Assembly (NCBI RefSeq): GCF_008365405.1
Contig: NZ_QOKV01000009.1
Span: forward strand, 124,001 to 188,000
Origin: Azospirillum brasilense
GTDB taxonomy: Bacteria; Pseudomonadota; Alphaproteobacteria; Azospirillales; Azospirillaceae
Direction of reading: 5' to 3'
Length of the DNA stretch: 64,000 nt
Part shown: positions 54,263 through 64,000 of the stretch, piece after piece
Layout of the letters: every line of letters starts with the position of its first letter
How positions within the stretch are numbered: the stretch's first letter is position 1
Program-made: the position numbers and the translations under genes
The notes under the pieces: model-generated
Seen by the model: only the letters and a program-made list of their open reading frames with translations
Database searches by the model: none
What the model was told of the DNA's origin: nothing

Positions 54263-54757
54263 TCAAACGCTGGACGCCGTCCAGGCGGTGCCGCCGTGCT
54301 GGGCGGGGCGCTGGCCCCCGGTTGCCACTGCGCGGCTGACGACCTCGCCGTCGAGATTGACGAAATACTTCGCGGTGCGCACGAGTTGCTCGGGCGTGAG
54401 GCCGTTGGCCCTCAGTTCCTCCCACATCCTCGCCATCTCGTGCTCCGGCCGGCCGAGGTAGGTATCGGTGATGCGATCCATCAGCTTCTGCTGGTCGGCC
54501 GTCACGTATGGCATGTAGCCACGGTCGTTGACAGGCAAGGCCATCTGAAACGCCGGCGGGTCCATCGTCCGGTTCCGCACGACCGTATCCCGCTGCCGTT
54601 TGTAGGCATCCAGCTCCGTCTGCATTCGGGCGATCTCCTCGCGCTCGGCCGGATCGGCCGATGCCGGCGCGGCCGTGGGGGCCGCCGCGTCGGAAGCGCG
54701 TGTCGGCAGCAGGTCCGAGAAGCTGGGCGAGTCCGCGGATTGCCCGGCACCCGACAT
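54263..54757 (-). CDS. hypothetical protein, 164 aa
   Basis: Unrecognised protein. An Ala/Ser-rich N-terminal third is followed by a charged helix (AEREEIARMQTELDAYKRQRD, about residues 45-65) that could form a short coiled coil. A compact C-terminal part (DQQKLMDRITDTYLG and VRTAKYFVNLDGEVV) follows. GGAG lies 4 bases before ATG 54757. No signal peptide or membrane helix is evident. Flanking stretches on both sides are non-coding, so it appears to be a stand-alone accessory gene. I assign no function. Confidence 0.6.
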   Translation of the reverse strand: MSGAGQSADSPSFSDLLPTRASDAAAPTAAPASADPAEREEIARMQTELDAYKRQRDTVVRNRTMDPPAFQMALPVNDRGYMPYVTADQQKLMDRITDTYLGRPEHEMARMWEELRANGLTPEQLVRTAKYFVNLDGEVVSRAVATGGQRPAQHGGTAWTASSV

Positions 54758-55002
54758 CCTACTCCGATCCGAGACGACCGGATGGCCGGCGGACACGGAA
54801 TGACCAAGGACTTGCACGTTCCCCCTCCACTGCGGTTTGCGGCATTCGCCACATGCCAGTGGGAAGAGCAAAGGTTGTGCCATGTCTGTGCCGCGCCGAT
54901 GGCGCCGTCCCCGGCGCCCATGACGCCGAAAAGCGCGCCTTTTGCTTGGCAAGCTCTGCCCATGGGCACAAATTGCCCGACCCGCCGGGGGCGCCCGGCG
55001 GC

Positions 55003-55030
55003 GGCTCATGACATCTGGCTCATGACATCT
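55003..55030. repeat. 14-bp tandem duplication at the 3' end of the ABC permease gene
   Basis: Two adjacent exact copies of GGCTCATGACATCT, one of them spanning the stop codon of the YhhJ-like gene. The duplication repeats the last codons and stop just downstream without changing the protein. Confidence 0.85.
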
Positions 55031-56141
55031 GGTTGATGGCCTTGCGGAAGCGCGCCAGCGACAGGCTGAACAGGATCACGCCGATCCCGATCAGCGCCAG
55101 GAACTGCGGCCAGACCACGTCGAGGCCGGCGCCGCGGTAGAGGATGGCCTGGGCCAGCGTGACGAAGTGCGTCGTCGGGGCGGCGAGCATCACGTCCTGA
55201 ACGAGGGCGGGCATGCTTTCGCGCGGCGTCATGCCTCCCGACAGCATCTGCAGCGGCACCATCACCAGGATCATCAGCATGCCGAACTGCGGCATGCTGC
55301 GGGCCACCGTCCCCAGGAAGACGCCCATCGACGTGGTGGCGAACAGGTGCAGGGCGGCGCCGGCGAGGAACAGGGCGACGGAGCCGCCGATGGGAACCGC
55401 CAGCAGCCCCTGGACGACGAAGACCAGCGAGACGGCGCAGGCGACGAGCACGACCAGGGCCATCGACCAGATCTTGCCGACCATGATCTCGACGGGCGTG
55501 ACCGGCATCACCAGCAGATGTTCGATGGTGCCGTGCTCGCGCTCCCGGATCAGGGCGGCGCCGGTCAGGATGATCGACAGCATCGTGACCTGGTTGATGA
55601 CCTCGATCACCGATCCGAACCAGCCCTTGTTCATCCCGGGATTGAAGCGGACGCGCAGGGCGAGATCGACCGGAAGGGCCTGCTCACCCCGGTAGCGTTG
55701 CACGAACGCGTTGACCTCCCCGCTGACGATCTGCTGGACGTAACCGCTCCCGGAAAAGGCCTGGGTCATCCGCGTCGCATCGACGTTGAGCTGGATCGCC
55801 GGCCGGCGCCCGGCGAGGACATCGCGTTGGAAGTCGGGTGGAATGTCGAGCGCGAAGGTGTCGAGCCCGGCATCCATGCGGGCGTCCATCTCGGCGGGCG
55901 TGATCAGCACCGGCGGCAGGAAATAGGGCGGGTAGAAGGCCCCGACGATGCGGGCCGACAGGGGCGAGCGGTCCTCGTCGACGATGGCGATCGCCGCCTT
56001 GTTCAGCGTCTCCGGGATGGCGGTCGCCGCCGTGTAGATGGCGAGGGTGAAGGAATAGACGATGAGGACCAGCAGCATCGGGTCGCGGGCGAGGCTGCGC
56101 AGTTCCTTGATGCCGAGGTTCAGGACGTTGGACACCTGCAT
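55020..56141 (-). CDS. ABC-2 type permease (YhhJ-like), 373 aa
   Basis: Membrane subunit of an ABC-2 exporter. One N-terminal helix is followed by a large periplasmic loop (about residues 50-175), then five hydrophobic helices (from about 180), the first preceded by EVINQVTMLSIILTGAALIREREHGT. The REREHGTIEHLLVMPV stretch is typical. It follows RbbA by 3 bases and pairs with the permease domain of that protein. From family context it is the last gene of a YhiI-RbbA-YhhJ exporter operon. Confidence 0.92.
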   Translation of the reverse strand: MQVSNVLNLGIKELRSLARDPMLLVLIVYSFTLAIYTAATAIPETLNKAAIAIVDEDRSPLSARIVGAFYPPYFLPPVLITPAEMDARMDAGLDTFALDIPPDFQRDVLAGRRPAIQLNVDATRMTQAFSGSGYVQQIVSGEVNAFVQRYRGEQALPVDLALRVRFNPGMNKGWFGSVIEVINQVTMLSIILTGAALIREREHGTIEHLLVMPVTPVEIMVGKIWSMALVVLVACAVSLVFVVQGLLAVPIGGSVALFLAGAALHLFATTSMGVFLGTVARSMPQFGMLMILVMVPLQMLSGGMTPRESMPALVQDVMLAAPTTHFVTLAQAILYRGAGLDVVWPQFLALIGIGVILFSLSLARFRKAINQMS

Positions 56142-56144
56142 CGC

Positions 56145-58895
56145 TCAGGTCTCCTGCTTCTTCAGCAGCAGCGCGCTCGCGCCGATCAGCACCGGCACGG
56201 CGATCAGCAGCGCGACGAAGGCGGCGTGCAGGTCCCCGAAGCCCAGGGCCTTGGAGAAGACGCCCCGCGCGATGGTCAGAAAGTGAGTGGTCGGGTAGAC
56301 CTCCCCGATGAGCGCCGCGGCGCCCCCGAGGGACGAGACCGGATCAATCATGCCGGAATACTGGGTGGCCGGAATCAGCGTCGCGATGGCGGTGCCGAAG
56401 ACGGCGGCGATCTGGCTGCGCATGAAGCTGGACATCAGGAGACCCATGGCGGTCGCCGAAAAGCTGTAAAGCAGGGCGCCGGTGGCGAGGGCCAGCACGT
56501 TCCCGGTCAACGGCACGCCGAAGGCGGTGACCGCCAGCGCCGCCATCAGAAGGACGTTGAGCATGGCCAGCCCGACATAGGGCAGTTGCTTGCCGAGCAG
56601 GAACTCCAGCTTGGTGACCGGCGTGACGTAGAGGTTGATGATCGAGCCGAGTTCCTTCTCCCGCACGACGCTGAGTGCGGCCAGCATCGCCGGGATCAGC
56701 AGCAGCAGGATCGGGATGACCGCCGGCACGATGGCCTTCAGGCTCTCGACATCCGGGTTGTAGCGGAAACGGGTCTCGATGGTGGCGAGGCTGGGCGTCT
56801 GGTTCCGCGAGGCCAGCCACTGGCTGTGCATGCCCTGCACGTACCCGTTGACCGTCTCGGCCCGCGTCGGCATGGCGCCGTCGATCCACGCCCCGATCTG
56901 GACCGGACGCCCACGGGCGACATCGCGCCCGAAGCCCGGCGGGATTTCCAGCGCCAGGGAGAGGTCGCCCGCCCGCATGCGCCGGTCGAGATCCGCGTAG
57001 TCGATGATCGGCGCCCGTTCGACGAAGTAGCGGGAGCCCGCGAGGTTGAGCGTGTAGTCGCGGCTCACCGTCGTCTGGTCCCGGTCCAGGACCGCGAAGG
57101 ACAGGTCCTCGACATCCATGTTGATGCCGTAGCCCATGATGACCATCAGCAAAAGGCTGCCGACCAGGGCCAGCGTCGCCCGGATGGGATCGCGCCGCAG
57201 CTCCAGCGCCTCCAGACGCGTGTAGCTGAGCATCCGCCGCGGGTTGAAGACGCGGCCTTCCGCGCGTTCGCCGGGAGGGTTGGCGGCGGGAGGCGGGACC
57301 TGTCGGCGATCGTCGGGCGCCGCCGCGTCGCCTCCCTGACGCTCCGCCACGGCCTCCTCCAGATAGTCGATGAAGGCCTCCTCAAGCGTCGCGGCGCCGC
57401 GCTTCGCGACGAGCGCCGCCGGCGTGTCGCTGACCAGCACGCGGCCGGCGTGCATCAGCGAGATGCGGTCGCAGCGTTCGGCCTCGTTCATGAAATGCGT
57501 CGAGATGAAGATCGTCACCCGGTCCCGGCGCGCCAGCCCGATCATGATCTCCCAGAACGCGTCGCGCGCGATGGGATCGACGCCCGACGTCGGCTCGTCC
57601 AGGATCAGCAGGGCGGGCTCGTGGACCATCGCGACGGCGAGGGAGAGGCGCTGGCGCTGGCCGAGCGGCAGCTGGTCCGGCAACGCCTCCATCGCGTCGG
57701 CGAGGCCGAAGCGCTCCGCCACCGCCGCGACCCGGCTGGGTAAGACGTCTTCGGGCACCTGGAACAGGCGGGCGTGCAGTTCCAGGTTCTGCCGGATCGT
57801 CAGCTCCGAATAGAGCGAGAAGGCTTGCGACATGTAGCCGACGCGCCGCCGGGTCTCGATGTTGCGGGCGTCCACCGGTTGCCCGAACAGCCGGGCCTCA
57901 CCCTCGCTCGGCTGGAGCAGGCCGGTCAGCATCTTCATGGTCGTCGTCTTGCCGCAGCCGTTGGAGCCAAGGAAGCCGAAAATCTCGCCGCGCGGGATGC
58001 GGAAGCTGACATGGTCGACCGCCACGAAGTCGCCGAAGCGCATGGTCAGGCCCTTCGCCTCGATGGCGATGTCGCTTCCGTCCTCCGGCCGCGGCACGAT
58101 CGCGACAGCCTTGTGCCCGTGGCGCTTTTCCTCGGGCATCAGCGCGACGAAGGCCCCCTCCAGCGTCGCGGTCCCGGTGCGGTCCAGCAGTTCCCGCGGG
58201 CTGCCGGTCGCCAGCACGCGCCCTTCGTCCATGGCGACGAGCCAGTCGAAGCGCGCCGCCTCCTCCATGTAGGCGGTGGCCACCACCACGCTCATGCCGG
58301 GACGGTCCGCCCGGATGCGGTCGATCAGCTCCCAGAACTGCCGCCGCGAGAGCGGGTCGACGCCGGTGGTCGGCTCGTCGAGGATCAGCAGGTCCGGGTC
58401 GTGGATGAGCGCGCAGCACAGGCCGAGCTTCTGCTTCATGCCGCCGGACAGCTTGCCGGCGGGCCGGTCAGGGAACGGCGCCAGACCGGTGCTCCGCGTC
58501 AGGTCGGCGATGCGGTGCCGGCGCTCGGCCCGGCCCTGGCCGAACAGCCGTCCAAAGAAATCGAGATTCTCGGCGATCGACAGCGTCGGGTAGAGATTCT
58601 TGCCGAGGCCCTGCGGCATGTAGGCGATGCGGGGGCACACGGCGCGGCGGTGGCGCGCCGCGGCCATGCTGCCGCCCAGCACCTCGACCGTCCCCTCCTG
58701 CAAGGCGCGCGCGCCCGACATCAGCGACAGCAGGCTCGACTTGCCGACCCCGTCGGGGCCGATCAGGCCGGTGACACGCCCCGCCGGGACGTCCAGGCTG
58801 ACCCCGTCGATGGCCCGGACCTTTCCGTACACCAGACGGACGTCCCGCAGATGCGCGACGGGTGATGCGGCGGACCGGTCGGCGGTGTCGCTCAT
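56145..58895 (-). CDS. rbbA: tandem ATPase-permease ABC exporter (RbbA/YhiH-like), 916 aa
   Basis: Domain order: ATPase 1 (about residues 5-235; Walker [10 protein letters not shown], signature LSGGMKQK, Walker [14 protein letters not shown]), ATPase 2 (about 260-500; GSNGCGKTT, Walker [14 protein letters not shown]) and an ABC-2 membrane domain (about 545-916). The second ATPase signature is LPLGQRQR instead of LSGGQ. Length matches E. coli RbbA (911 aa). E. coli RbbA was described as ribosome-associated, but the gene context with HlyD-type and ABC-2 subunits indicates an exporter. ATG 58895 overlaps the HlyD stop by 4 bases. Confidence 0.92.
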   Translation of the reverse strand: MSDTADRSAASPVAHLRDVRLVYGKVRAIDGVSLDVPAGRVTGLIGPDGVGKSSLLSLMSGARALQEGTVEVLGGSMAAARHRRAVCPRIAYMPQGLGKNLYPTLSIAENLDFFGRLFGQGRAERRHRIADLTRSTGLAPFPDRPAGKLSGGMKQKLGLCCALIHDPDLLILDEPTTGVDPLSRRQFWELIDRIRADRPGMSVVVATAYMEEAARFDWLVAMDEGRVLATGSPRELLDRTGTATLEGAFVALMPEEKRHGHKAVAIVPRPEDGSDIAIEAKGLTMRFGDFVAVDHVSFRIPRGEIFGFLGSNGCGKTTTMKMLTGLLQPSEGEARLFGQPVDARNIETRRRVGYMSQAFSLYSELTIRQNLELHARLFQVPEDVLPSRVAAVAERFGLADAMEALPDQLPLGQRQRLSLAVAMVHEPALLILDEPTSGVDPIARDAFWEIMIGLARRDRVTIFISTHFMNEAERCDRISLMHAGRVLVSDTPAALVAKRGAATLEEAFIDYLEEAVAERQGGDAAAPDDRRQVPPPAANPPGERAEGRVFNPRRMLSYTRLEALELRRDPIRATLALVGSLLLMVIMGYGINMDVEDLSFAVLDRDQTTVSRDYTLNLAGSRYFVERAPIIDYADLDRRMRAGDLSLALEIPPGFGRDVARGRPVQIGAWIDGAMPTRAETVNGYVQGMHSQWLASRNQTPSLATIETRFRYNPDVESLKAIVPAVIPILLLLIPAMLAALSVVREKELGSIINLYVTPVTKLEFLLGKQLPYVGLAMLNVLLMAALAVTAFGVPLTGNVLALATGALLYSFSATAMGLLMSSFMRSQIAAVFGTAIATLIPATQYSGMIDPVSSLGGAAALIGEVYPTTHFLTIARGVFSKALGFGDLHAAFVALLIAVPVLIGASALLLKKQET

Positions 58896-59974
58896 GGCAC
58901 GAGGTTTTGCAGGTTGGCCGGCCATTCTGTGTCCGGCTCGATCCGCACATAGGCCACCCCCGGCAATCCGGTCTTCACATCACGAATGTATTTCTTGAGC
59001 AGCGGAGGGGGGATTTGGGCCTTGATCCGGAACATCAGCTTCTGGCGTTCGCTGGCCGTTTCCACCGTCTTCGGCGTGAATTGGGCGACGTCGGCCACGA
59101 AGGTGGCCTTGGCGGGGATGACGTATTGCGGGAAGGCGTCGAGCGCGATCCGCACGTCCGTGCCGATCCTCACCCGCCCGGCAACCTCCGTCGGCAGGAA
59201 GAAGGTCATGTAGACGTCGCTGAGATCGACCATGTTCAGCACCCGTCCGCCGGCGCCGAGCACCTCGCCCGGCTGCGCCACCCGGAACTGCACCCGTCCG
59301 TCGCGCGGCGAGCGGAGGGTGCTGTCCCGGATGTCGGCCTGGATGCGCTCGATGGTGGCCGCGGCGGCGTCGACCGCCGCCCTGGCGTTGACGACCTGGG
59401 CCTCGGCCGTGGCGATGGCGGCGTCGGCTGCGGCGACCTGCGCCTTTGCCGCGCTGACGGCGGCGTTCGCGCTTTCGAAGCGGGCGCGGTCGGTGTCGAG
59501 AACCTGCCGCGACGTCGTGCCGCGCGCTTCCAGTTCCTCGGATCGGGCGAGCTGCTTCTGGGCGACGTCCCGCTCGGCCTCGCGCTGGGCGACCAGGGAG
59601 AGCGCCGACTGGCGCTCGGCCTGGCGCTGGAGCACTTGATGGCGGGCGGTCTCGACACCGATGACCGCCTGCTGCTTCTGGGCCTCGGCCTGCTTGGCCT
59701 GGGCCTGGAGCACGTCGGTGTCCATCCGGGCGAGCACTTGGCCGGCGGTGACGAAATCGCCCTCATCGACCAGGATGTCCTCGACCCGCCCGGCGGTTTT
59801 CGTGGCGATGTCGATCTCGACCGCCTCGATCCGGCCGTTGCCGCTGGCCAGACCGGCGGGCAGTCCTTTGGGCTGCACAAACAGCCACACCCCGTACAGG
59901 ATCACGACGACGGACAGCGCGGCTGCGGCTTTGAGCAGCCACCGGCTTGGCTTCCTCATCATCCACCAATCCAT
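58892..59974 (-). CDS. HlyD-family periplasmic adaptor (YhiI-like), 360 aa
   Basis: Membrane-fusion protein. An N-terminal signal anchor ([22 protein letters not shown]) is followed by a lipoyl-like half-motif ([18 protein letters not shown]), then a long helical hairpin rich in Ala, Glu and Gln (about residues 95-230), then beta-barrel parts. It links the exporter to an outer-membrane channel not encoded here. The exact start is uncertain among ATGs at 59974, 59962 and 59959. First gene of the exporter operon; substrate unknown, possibly drugs or envelope stress compounds. Confidence 0.92.
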   Translation of the reverse strand: MDWWMMRKPSRWLLKAAAALSVVVILYGVWLFVQPKGLPAGLASGNGRIEAVEIDIATKTAGRVEDILVDEGDFVTAGQVLARMDTDVLQAQAKQAEAQKQQAVIGVETARHQVLQRQAERQSALSLVAQREAERDVAQKQLARSEELEARGTTSRQVLDTDRARFESANAAVSAAKAQVAAADAAIATAEAQVVNARAAVDAAAATIERIQADIRDSTLRSPRDGRVQFRVAQPGEVLGAGGRVLNMVDLSDVYMTFFLPTEVAGRVRIGTDVRIALDAFPQYVIPAKATFVADVAQFTPKTVETASERQKLMFRIKAQIPPPLLKKYIRDVKTGLPGVAYVRIEPDTEWPANLQNLVP

Positions 59975-60094
59975 TCGCTTGCAGGCAACGCCGTCAAGGC
60001 CATCCAGCCTATCAGACCGTCGGCGCGGCGCCACCGGCTTTTTCAGCTTGAAGTGGAAGGCTTTATTGCCGCACCGGCGCGATCGCGCACGGCC

Positions 60095-61273
60095 TTACAG
60101 GATGGGTCCCGGCACCGAGAGGAAGCCATCCATGGCCAGGGCGATTCCCCCCATGGGCACAGCGTCCGGGCCGAGCGGCGAGACGAGAAGCCGCAGGTCG
60201 CGGCGCAGCGGTTCCAGCGCATGCTCGTCGAGGGCGGCGTTCAGCGTCGGAAGGATGAACTCCGCGACGATCGACAGGTTGCCGCCCAGCACCACCAAGC
60301 CGGGATTCGTCAGGTTGACCATATGGGAGAGCGCCATTCCCAGATGCGAACCGGCCGCCTCCAGCAAAGTCCGCACCACCGGATCGCCGTCGCGCGCCGC
60401 GGCGGCGGCGGCCCACAGGTCGGGCAGGGCGCGCCGCCGCTCGCCGGCCTGGGCGAGGATCGAGGTTTCGGAGACGTAGGTTTCCAGGCAGCCCCGCTTG
60501 CCGCACCCGCAGGGGCGGCCACCCGGTACGACGGTCAGGTGGCCGATCTCCCCGGCGAAGCCCTGCGCGCCGCGGTACAGCCGCCCGCCGAGGAACAGCC
60601 CGCCGCCGACGCCCGAATGGCCGGTCAGGTAGACGAAATCCTCCACCCCCCGGCAGGCACCGAACAGCCGCTCGGCCATGGCGGCGGCCTTGGTGTCGTT
60701 GTCGACATGGACCGGCGCGCCCAGCGCCTCCTCCAGCAGCGGGCGGATCGGCGTGTCGCGCCAGCCCAGATTGGGCGCCAGCACGAGCCGGCCCTCACGG
60801 TCCATCAGCGCCGGAATGCCGATGCCGATGCCGCGCAACGGCGGCGGTGCCGCTCCGCCCTCCGGCCGGCTCGCCGCCACGACTGCGTCGATCCCCTCGT
60901 GCAGTTGGCGCAGCGCCGCGGTGAGGTCGGTGCTGCCGGGGATCTGCGACTGCTCCACCACCGTGCCGGCCAGCGTGGTGGAGACGATGCGGATCGTTCC
61001 CGGCTCCAGCCGGGCGCCCACCAGCAGCCCGGCCGACGGGGCGATGCCAAGCGCGGTTTCCGGACGCCCGATGCGGCGCGCGCGCGGCGCCTCGCTCCGC
61101 TCGACCAGCCCCTCCTCGATCATCTGCGCCACAATGGCCGAGGTCGTCGCCTTGTCCAGGCCGGTGAGCCGGCTGAGGTCGCGCTGCGCGCAGCTCGGGT
61201 TCTCGCGCAGCGCGTGGAAGACGCGGACCATGTTGAGGCGGCGGATCGCGGCCGAGTTGACCCTTGGCAGCAT
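60095..61273 (-). CDS. ROK-family transcriptional repressor, 392 aa
   Basis: NagC/XylR-type regulator. The winged helix is near residues 10-70 (CAQRDLSRLTGLDKATTSAIVAQMIEEGLV). A sugar-kinase-like domain follows, with the zinc-binding motif CGCGKRGCLE and the GEIGH stretch. It is divergent from the sugar ABC transporter and almost surely regulates it, probably releasing when a sugar binds. AGGA precedes ATG 61273. Confidence 0.93.
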   Translation of the reverse strand: MLPRVNSAAIRRLNMVRVFHALRENPSCAQRDLSRLTGLDKATTSAIVAQMIEEGLVERSEAPRARRIGRPETALGIAPSAGLLVGARLEPGTIRIVSTTLAGTVVEQSQIPGSTDLTAALRQLHEGIDAVVAASRPEGGAAPPPLRGIGIGIPALMDREGRLVLAPNLGWRDTPIRPLLEEALGAPVHVDNDTKAAAMAERLFGACRGVEDFVYLTGHSGVGGGLFLGGRLYRGAQGFAGEIGHLTVVPGGRPCGCGKRGCLETYVSETSILAQAGERRRALPDLWAAAAAARDGDPVVRTLLEAAGSHLGMALSHMVNLTNPGLVVLGGNLSIVAEFILPTLNAALDEHALEPLRRDLRLLVSPLGPDAVPMGGIALAMDGFLSVPGPIL

Positions 61274-61363
61274 GCGGATTCCTGTCTCGCGCGTCTGGCG
61301 GCAATCGTTGGGCGCCGGGCGGGGCATACACCGAAAAGGTGGGGGATGTCGCCCCGACATGGC

Positions 61364-61417
61364 TTGACGCGGGCTGATTCGAATCATACGCTCCCATTTG
61401 TTAGACCGTCTATCTAA
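61364..61417 (+). promoter_or_regulatory. promoter and operator of the sugar ABC transporter
   Basis: -35 TTGACG (61364-61369), a 17-base spacer containing the palindrome TGATTCGAATCA, then -10 TACGCT (61387-61392). Downstream at 61401-61417 is an inverted repeat TTAGA-N7-TCTAA. Both are candidate ROK sites. Positions agree with transcription toward the ATPase gene at 61463. Confidence 0.65.
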
Positions 61418-61462
61418 TTCGCGGCCACACGAGAAGCCGCAATCCAGGGAGGGGGCGACCCC

Positions 61463-63022
61463 ATGGCCGAGCCGCTTTTGGCAGCGTTCGGCGTCACGAA
61501 GAGCTTTGGGCCCGTCGAGGTCCTCCATGGCGTGGAGTTCACCGTCCAGCGCGGTGAGGTGCACGCCCTGGTCGGCGAGAACGGGGCCGGCAAATCGACG
61601 CTGATGAAGATCCTGTCCGGCTTTCACCAGCCGACATCGGGCGCCGTGCGCGTGGATGGGCGACCCATGAGCTTTTCCGGCATCGGCGCCGCCGAGGCGG
61701 CGGGCGTCGTGCTGATCCACCAGGAATTCAACCTCGCCGAACACCTGACGGTCGAGGAGAACATCTTTCTCGGGCGCGAGCTGCGGCGCGGCCCCTTTCT
61801 CGACAAGCGCGCCATGCGCGAGCGGTCCCGCGCCGTCCTGGCGGAGCTGGAATGCCCGGTGGACCCGCGCGTGCGGGTGCGGGACCTCGCCGTGTCGGAG
61901 CGGCAAATGGTCGAGATCGCCAAGGCGATGTCGCGCGAGGTCCGCGTCCTCATCATGGACGAGCCCACGGCGGTGCTGACCGGCACTGAGTCCGCTGTGC
62001 TGTTCGGCCTGATCCGCCGGCTGCGCGACCAGGGGGTGGGGATCGTCTACACCTCCCACAAGCTGGACGAGGTGCGGGCCATCACCGACCGGGTGACCGT
62101 TCTGCGCGACGGCCACCACATCGCCACCCGCCCGACCGCCGAACTGACGGAGGATGGCATCGCCCAGCTCATGGTCGGGCGGGCGATCAGCGACCTGTTT
62201 CCGGCCAAGACGCCGCCGGCGCCGGACGCGCCTGCGGTGCTGGAGGCGCGGGGGATCGACGTTCCCGGCTGGGTGCGGGGTGCCGGGTTCGACCTGCGCC
62301 GCGGCGAGATCCTGGGCTTCGCCGGGCTGATCGGCGCCGGGCGGACGGAACTGGCCGAGGGGCTGCTCGGCCTGCGACGTCGCACCGCCGGCACGCTCTT
62401 CCGCAACGGGGAGCCGCTGCGCGTCCGCCGCCTGGAGAACGCGGTGGCGGCCGGGATCGCCTACCTGACCGAGGACCGCAAGGGCAAGGGCCTGCTGCTC
62501 GCCAAGGGATTGCAGCCGAACCTGACGCTGCTGGCGCTCGACCGCTACGGCCGCGTCTTCGTGGACGAGCGGCGGGAGGCGGCGGCGCTGGAGCGCGCGG
62601 TGACGGAGTTCGACATCCGCGTCCGGACGCTGGACGTGCCGGTCGGCAGCCTGAGCGGCGGCAACCAGCAGAAGCTGCTGCTCGCCAAGACCATGCAGGT
62701 CGATCCGGACATCCTGATCGTCGACGAGCCGACGCGCGGCATCGACATCGGGACCAAGCAGCAGATCTACCGGTTCCTGCACGAGTTCGCCCGCCGGGGA
62801 GGGTCGGTGATCCTCATCTCCTCGGAAATGCCCGAGATCATCGGGCTGTCGCACCGGGTGGTGGTCATGCGCTCCGGCGTGGTGACCGGCATCCTGGAAG
62901 GTGATGAGATCGAGGAGGGCGAGATCGTCCGCTACGCCACCGGCCTGAAGGGGCGCGCATCACCCAGTTCATCAAGCCGTCCATCACAAGGAGACGCGCA
63001 TGACGCCGTCGGTCATGCCTGA
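61463..63022 (+). CDS. sugar ABC transporter ATPase (RbsA/MglA type), 519 aa
   Basis: Double ATPase of the CUT2 sugar-uptake family. The first half (about 1-240) has Walker [10 protein letters not shown], signature [11 protein letters not shown] and Walker [12 protein letters not shown]. The second half (about 255-500) has the degenerate A-site GLIGAGRTE, signature LSGGNQQK and Walker [13 protein letters not shown]. The degenerate second Walker A is normal for RbsA. It overlaps the permease gene by 23 bases. Sugar identity is unknown. Confidence 0.95.
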   Translation: MAEPLLAAFGVTKSFGPVEVLHGVEFTVQRGEVHALVGENGAGKSTLMKILSGFHQPTSGAVRVDGRPMSFSGIGAAEAAGVVLIHQEFNLAEHLTVEENIFLGRELRRGPFLDKRAMRERSRAVLAELECPVDPRVRVRDLAVSERQMVEIAKAMSREVRVLIMDEPTAVLTGTESAVLFGLIRRLRDQGVGIVYTSHKLDEVRAITDRVTVLRDGHHIATRPTAELTEDGIAQLMVGRAISDLFPAKTPPAPDAPAVLEARGIDVPGWVRGAGFDLRRGEILGFAGLIGAGRTELAEGLLGLRRRTAGTLFRNGEPLRVRRLENAVAAGIAYLTEDRKGKGLLLAKGLQPNLTLLALDRYGRVFVDERREAAALERAVTEFDIRVRTLDVPVGSLSGGNQQKLLLAKTMQVDPDILIVDEPTRGIDIGTKQQIYRFLHEFARRGGSVILISSEMPEIIGLSHRVVVMRSGVVTGILEGDEIEEGEIVRYATGLKGRASPSSSSRPSQGDAHDAVGHA

Positions 63023-64000
63023 GGCCGCGCGGAAGCCCTCCTCCGGCTTCGATCTGAAACTCTACGGGCCGTTCCTGGCGCTGGCCGCGCTGATCGTGCT
63101 GGGCACCATCGTCAACCCGGTGTTCCTCAGCCCCGGCAACATCGGCAACGTGCTGACCCGCACCGCCTTCATCGGCATCATCGCGGTCGGGGCCACCTTC
63201 GTCATCACCGCCGGCGGGATCGACCTGTCGGTCGGCTCGCTGGCCGCCTTCGCGTCGGGCGTCATGATCGTGGTGATGAACGCGCTGGTCGGCTCCATGG
63301 GGGCCGGGCTGCCGGTCATCCTGGTCGGCGTCCTGGTGGCGCTGGGGCTCGGGCTGGCGGCGGGGCTGGTCAACGGGCTGCTGGTGACCAAGGGCCGGAT
63401 GGAGGCGTTCATTGTCACGCTGGGGACGATGGGCATCTTCCGATCCCTGGTCACCTACATCGCCGATGGCGGCACGCTGTCGCTGAACTCGGAGATCCGC
63501 ACGATCTACCGGCCCGTCTATTACGGCGGCGTCTTCGGGATCTCCTACCCGATCCTGGCCTTCGCGGTGGTGGCGCTGATCGGCGCGCTGATCATGTACC
63601 GCACGCGCTTCGGCCGCTACTGCGCCGCCATCGGCTCCAGCGAGGACGTGGCGCGCTATTCGGCGATCAACGTGGACCGGGTCAAGCTGCTGGCCTTCGT
63701 GCTGCAGGGCATCTGCGTCGCCATCGCTGTGGTGATCTACGTGCCGCGGCTGGGTTCGGCCTCGGCCACCACCGGCCTGCTGTGGGAGCTGGAGGCCATC
63801 GCCGCCGTCATCATCGGCGGCACCATGCTGAAGGGCGGCTACGGCCGCATCTGGGGCACGGTGGTGGGCGCCGTCATGCTCACGCTGATCGACAACATCC
63901 TCAACCTGACCGGCGCCGTCAGCGTCTACCTGAACGGCACCATCCAGGGGGTGATCATCATCGTCGCGGTGCTCCTGCAACGGGGGACCGTGGCGCGTCG
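63000..64000 (+). CDS. sugar ABC transporter permease (RbsC type; C-terminus off the right edge)
   Basis: CUT2 permease starting at ATG 63000 with AAGGAG 6 bases upstream, inside the 3' end of the ATPase gene. The reading frame is open to the window end (about 333 residues), giving a hydrophobic protein. It has the family signature [19 protein letters not shown] near residue 70, [18 protein letters not shown] near 140 and [20 protein letters not shown] near 275. The binding protein is expected to the right. Confidence 0.93.
   Translation, partial: MTPSVMPEAARKPSSGFDLKLYGPFLALAALIVLGTIVNPVFLSPGNIGNVLTRTAFIGIIAVGATFVITAGGIDLSVGSLAAFASGVMIVVMNALVGSMGAGLPVILVGVLVALGLGLAAGLVNGLLVTKGRMEAFIVTLGTMGIFRSLVTYIADGGTLSLNSEIRTIYRPVYYGGVFGISYPILAFAVVALIGALIMYRTRFGRYCAAIGSSEDVARYSAINVDRVKLLAFVLQGICVAIAVVIYVPRLGSASATTGLLWELEAIAAVIIGGTMLKGGYGRIWGTVVGAVMLTLIDNILNLTGAVSVYLNGTIQGVIIIVAVLLQRGTVAR

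Noticed and set aside
58892..58912. A sigma-54-like sequence (TGGCAC ... TTGCA) on the plus strand
   Set aside because: The GG-to-GC spacing is one base too long, it lies inside overlapping minus-strand coding sequence, and no plus-strand gene follows.

Overview
The window is about 64 kb of very GC-rich bacterial chromosome or chromid. It has long antisense shadow frames, GGAGG-type ribosome sites, fused LivM-LivG transporter subunits, two TRAP transporters and many solute-uptake operons each with its own regulator. This looks like a metabolically versatile soil or rhizosphere alphaproteobacterium, most like Azospirillum or a related Rhodospirillales genus. That assignment is inference from gene style; no rRNA, tRNA or phylogenetic marker is present. 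I see no CRISPR array, transposase, integrase or phage gene.

Region 1 (1-21966) is a catabolic island. A minus-strand operon encodes a thiamine-dependent 2-oxoacid dehydrogenase (E1 alpha, E1 beta, a crotonase, E2 cut by the left edge; no E3). Divergent to it is a hydrophobic-amino-acid-type (HAAT) ABC transporter followed by an iron-type alcohol dehydrogenase and a clear terminator. An IclR regulator then heads a run of a cysteine-less thiolase-fold protein, a DUF35 protein, two MaoC-type proteins and a second crotonase. A second HAAT transporter, a PRISE-type enone reductase and an acyl-CoA ligase follow. Together these suggest import and CoA activation of an organic acid, enone reduction, hydration, retro-aldol chain cleavage and oxidative decarboxylation of a 2-oxo product. 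The substrate cannot be read from sequence.

Region 2 (21987-31093) is a seven-gene minus-strand operon: TRAP transporter (P, Q, M), an M19 dipeptidase-like protein, a DadA-like FAD oxidase and ethanolamine ammonia-lyase EutB-EutC. It is divergent from a MocR regulator, with a strong palindrome between them. Region 3 (31239-38158) has a GlxA-type regulator, an SDR oxidoreductase, and a TRAP/enolase-superfamily operon ending in a GntR gene, with a perfect 22-bp palindrome at its promoter end.

Region 4 (38430-44313) holds a patatin-like lipase and a metal-efflux cassette: P1B ATPase, signal peptidase II, DsbA-like protein and CDF exporter, behind a MerR-type promoter with no merR gene nearby. 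Region 5 (44319-51864) is an operon of FAD-linked hydroxyacid dehydrogenase, polyamine-type ABC transporter with a fused double permease, a DapA-like lyase/aldolase and an IclR regulator. Region 6 (52078-61273) contains an isochorismatase-like hydrolase with a divergent LysR gene, a poorly coding stretch, a YhiI-RbbA-YhhJ-type exporter operon and a ROK repressor. Region 7 (61463-64000) starts a sugar ABC transporter cut by the right edge.

A theme crosses the regions. Each of the five periplasmic binding-protein genes is followed within 6-21 bases by a strong GC-rich stem-loop without a U-run, before the next transporter or enzyme gene. In the two HAAT operons this is a roughly 148-base repeat with four hairpins whose stems co-vary between copies.
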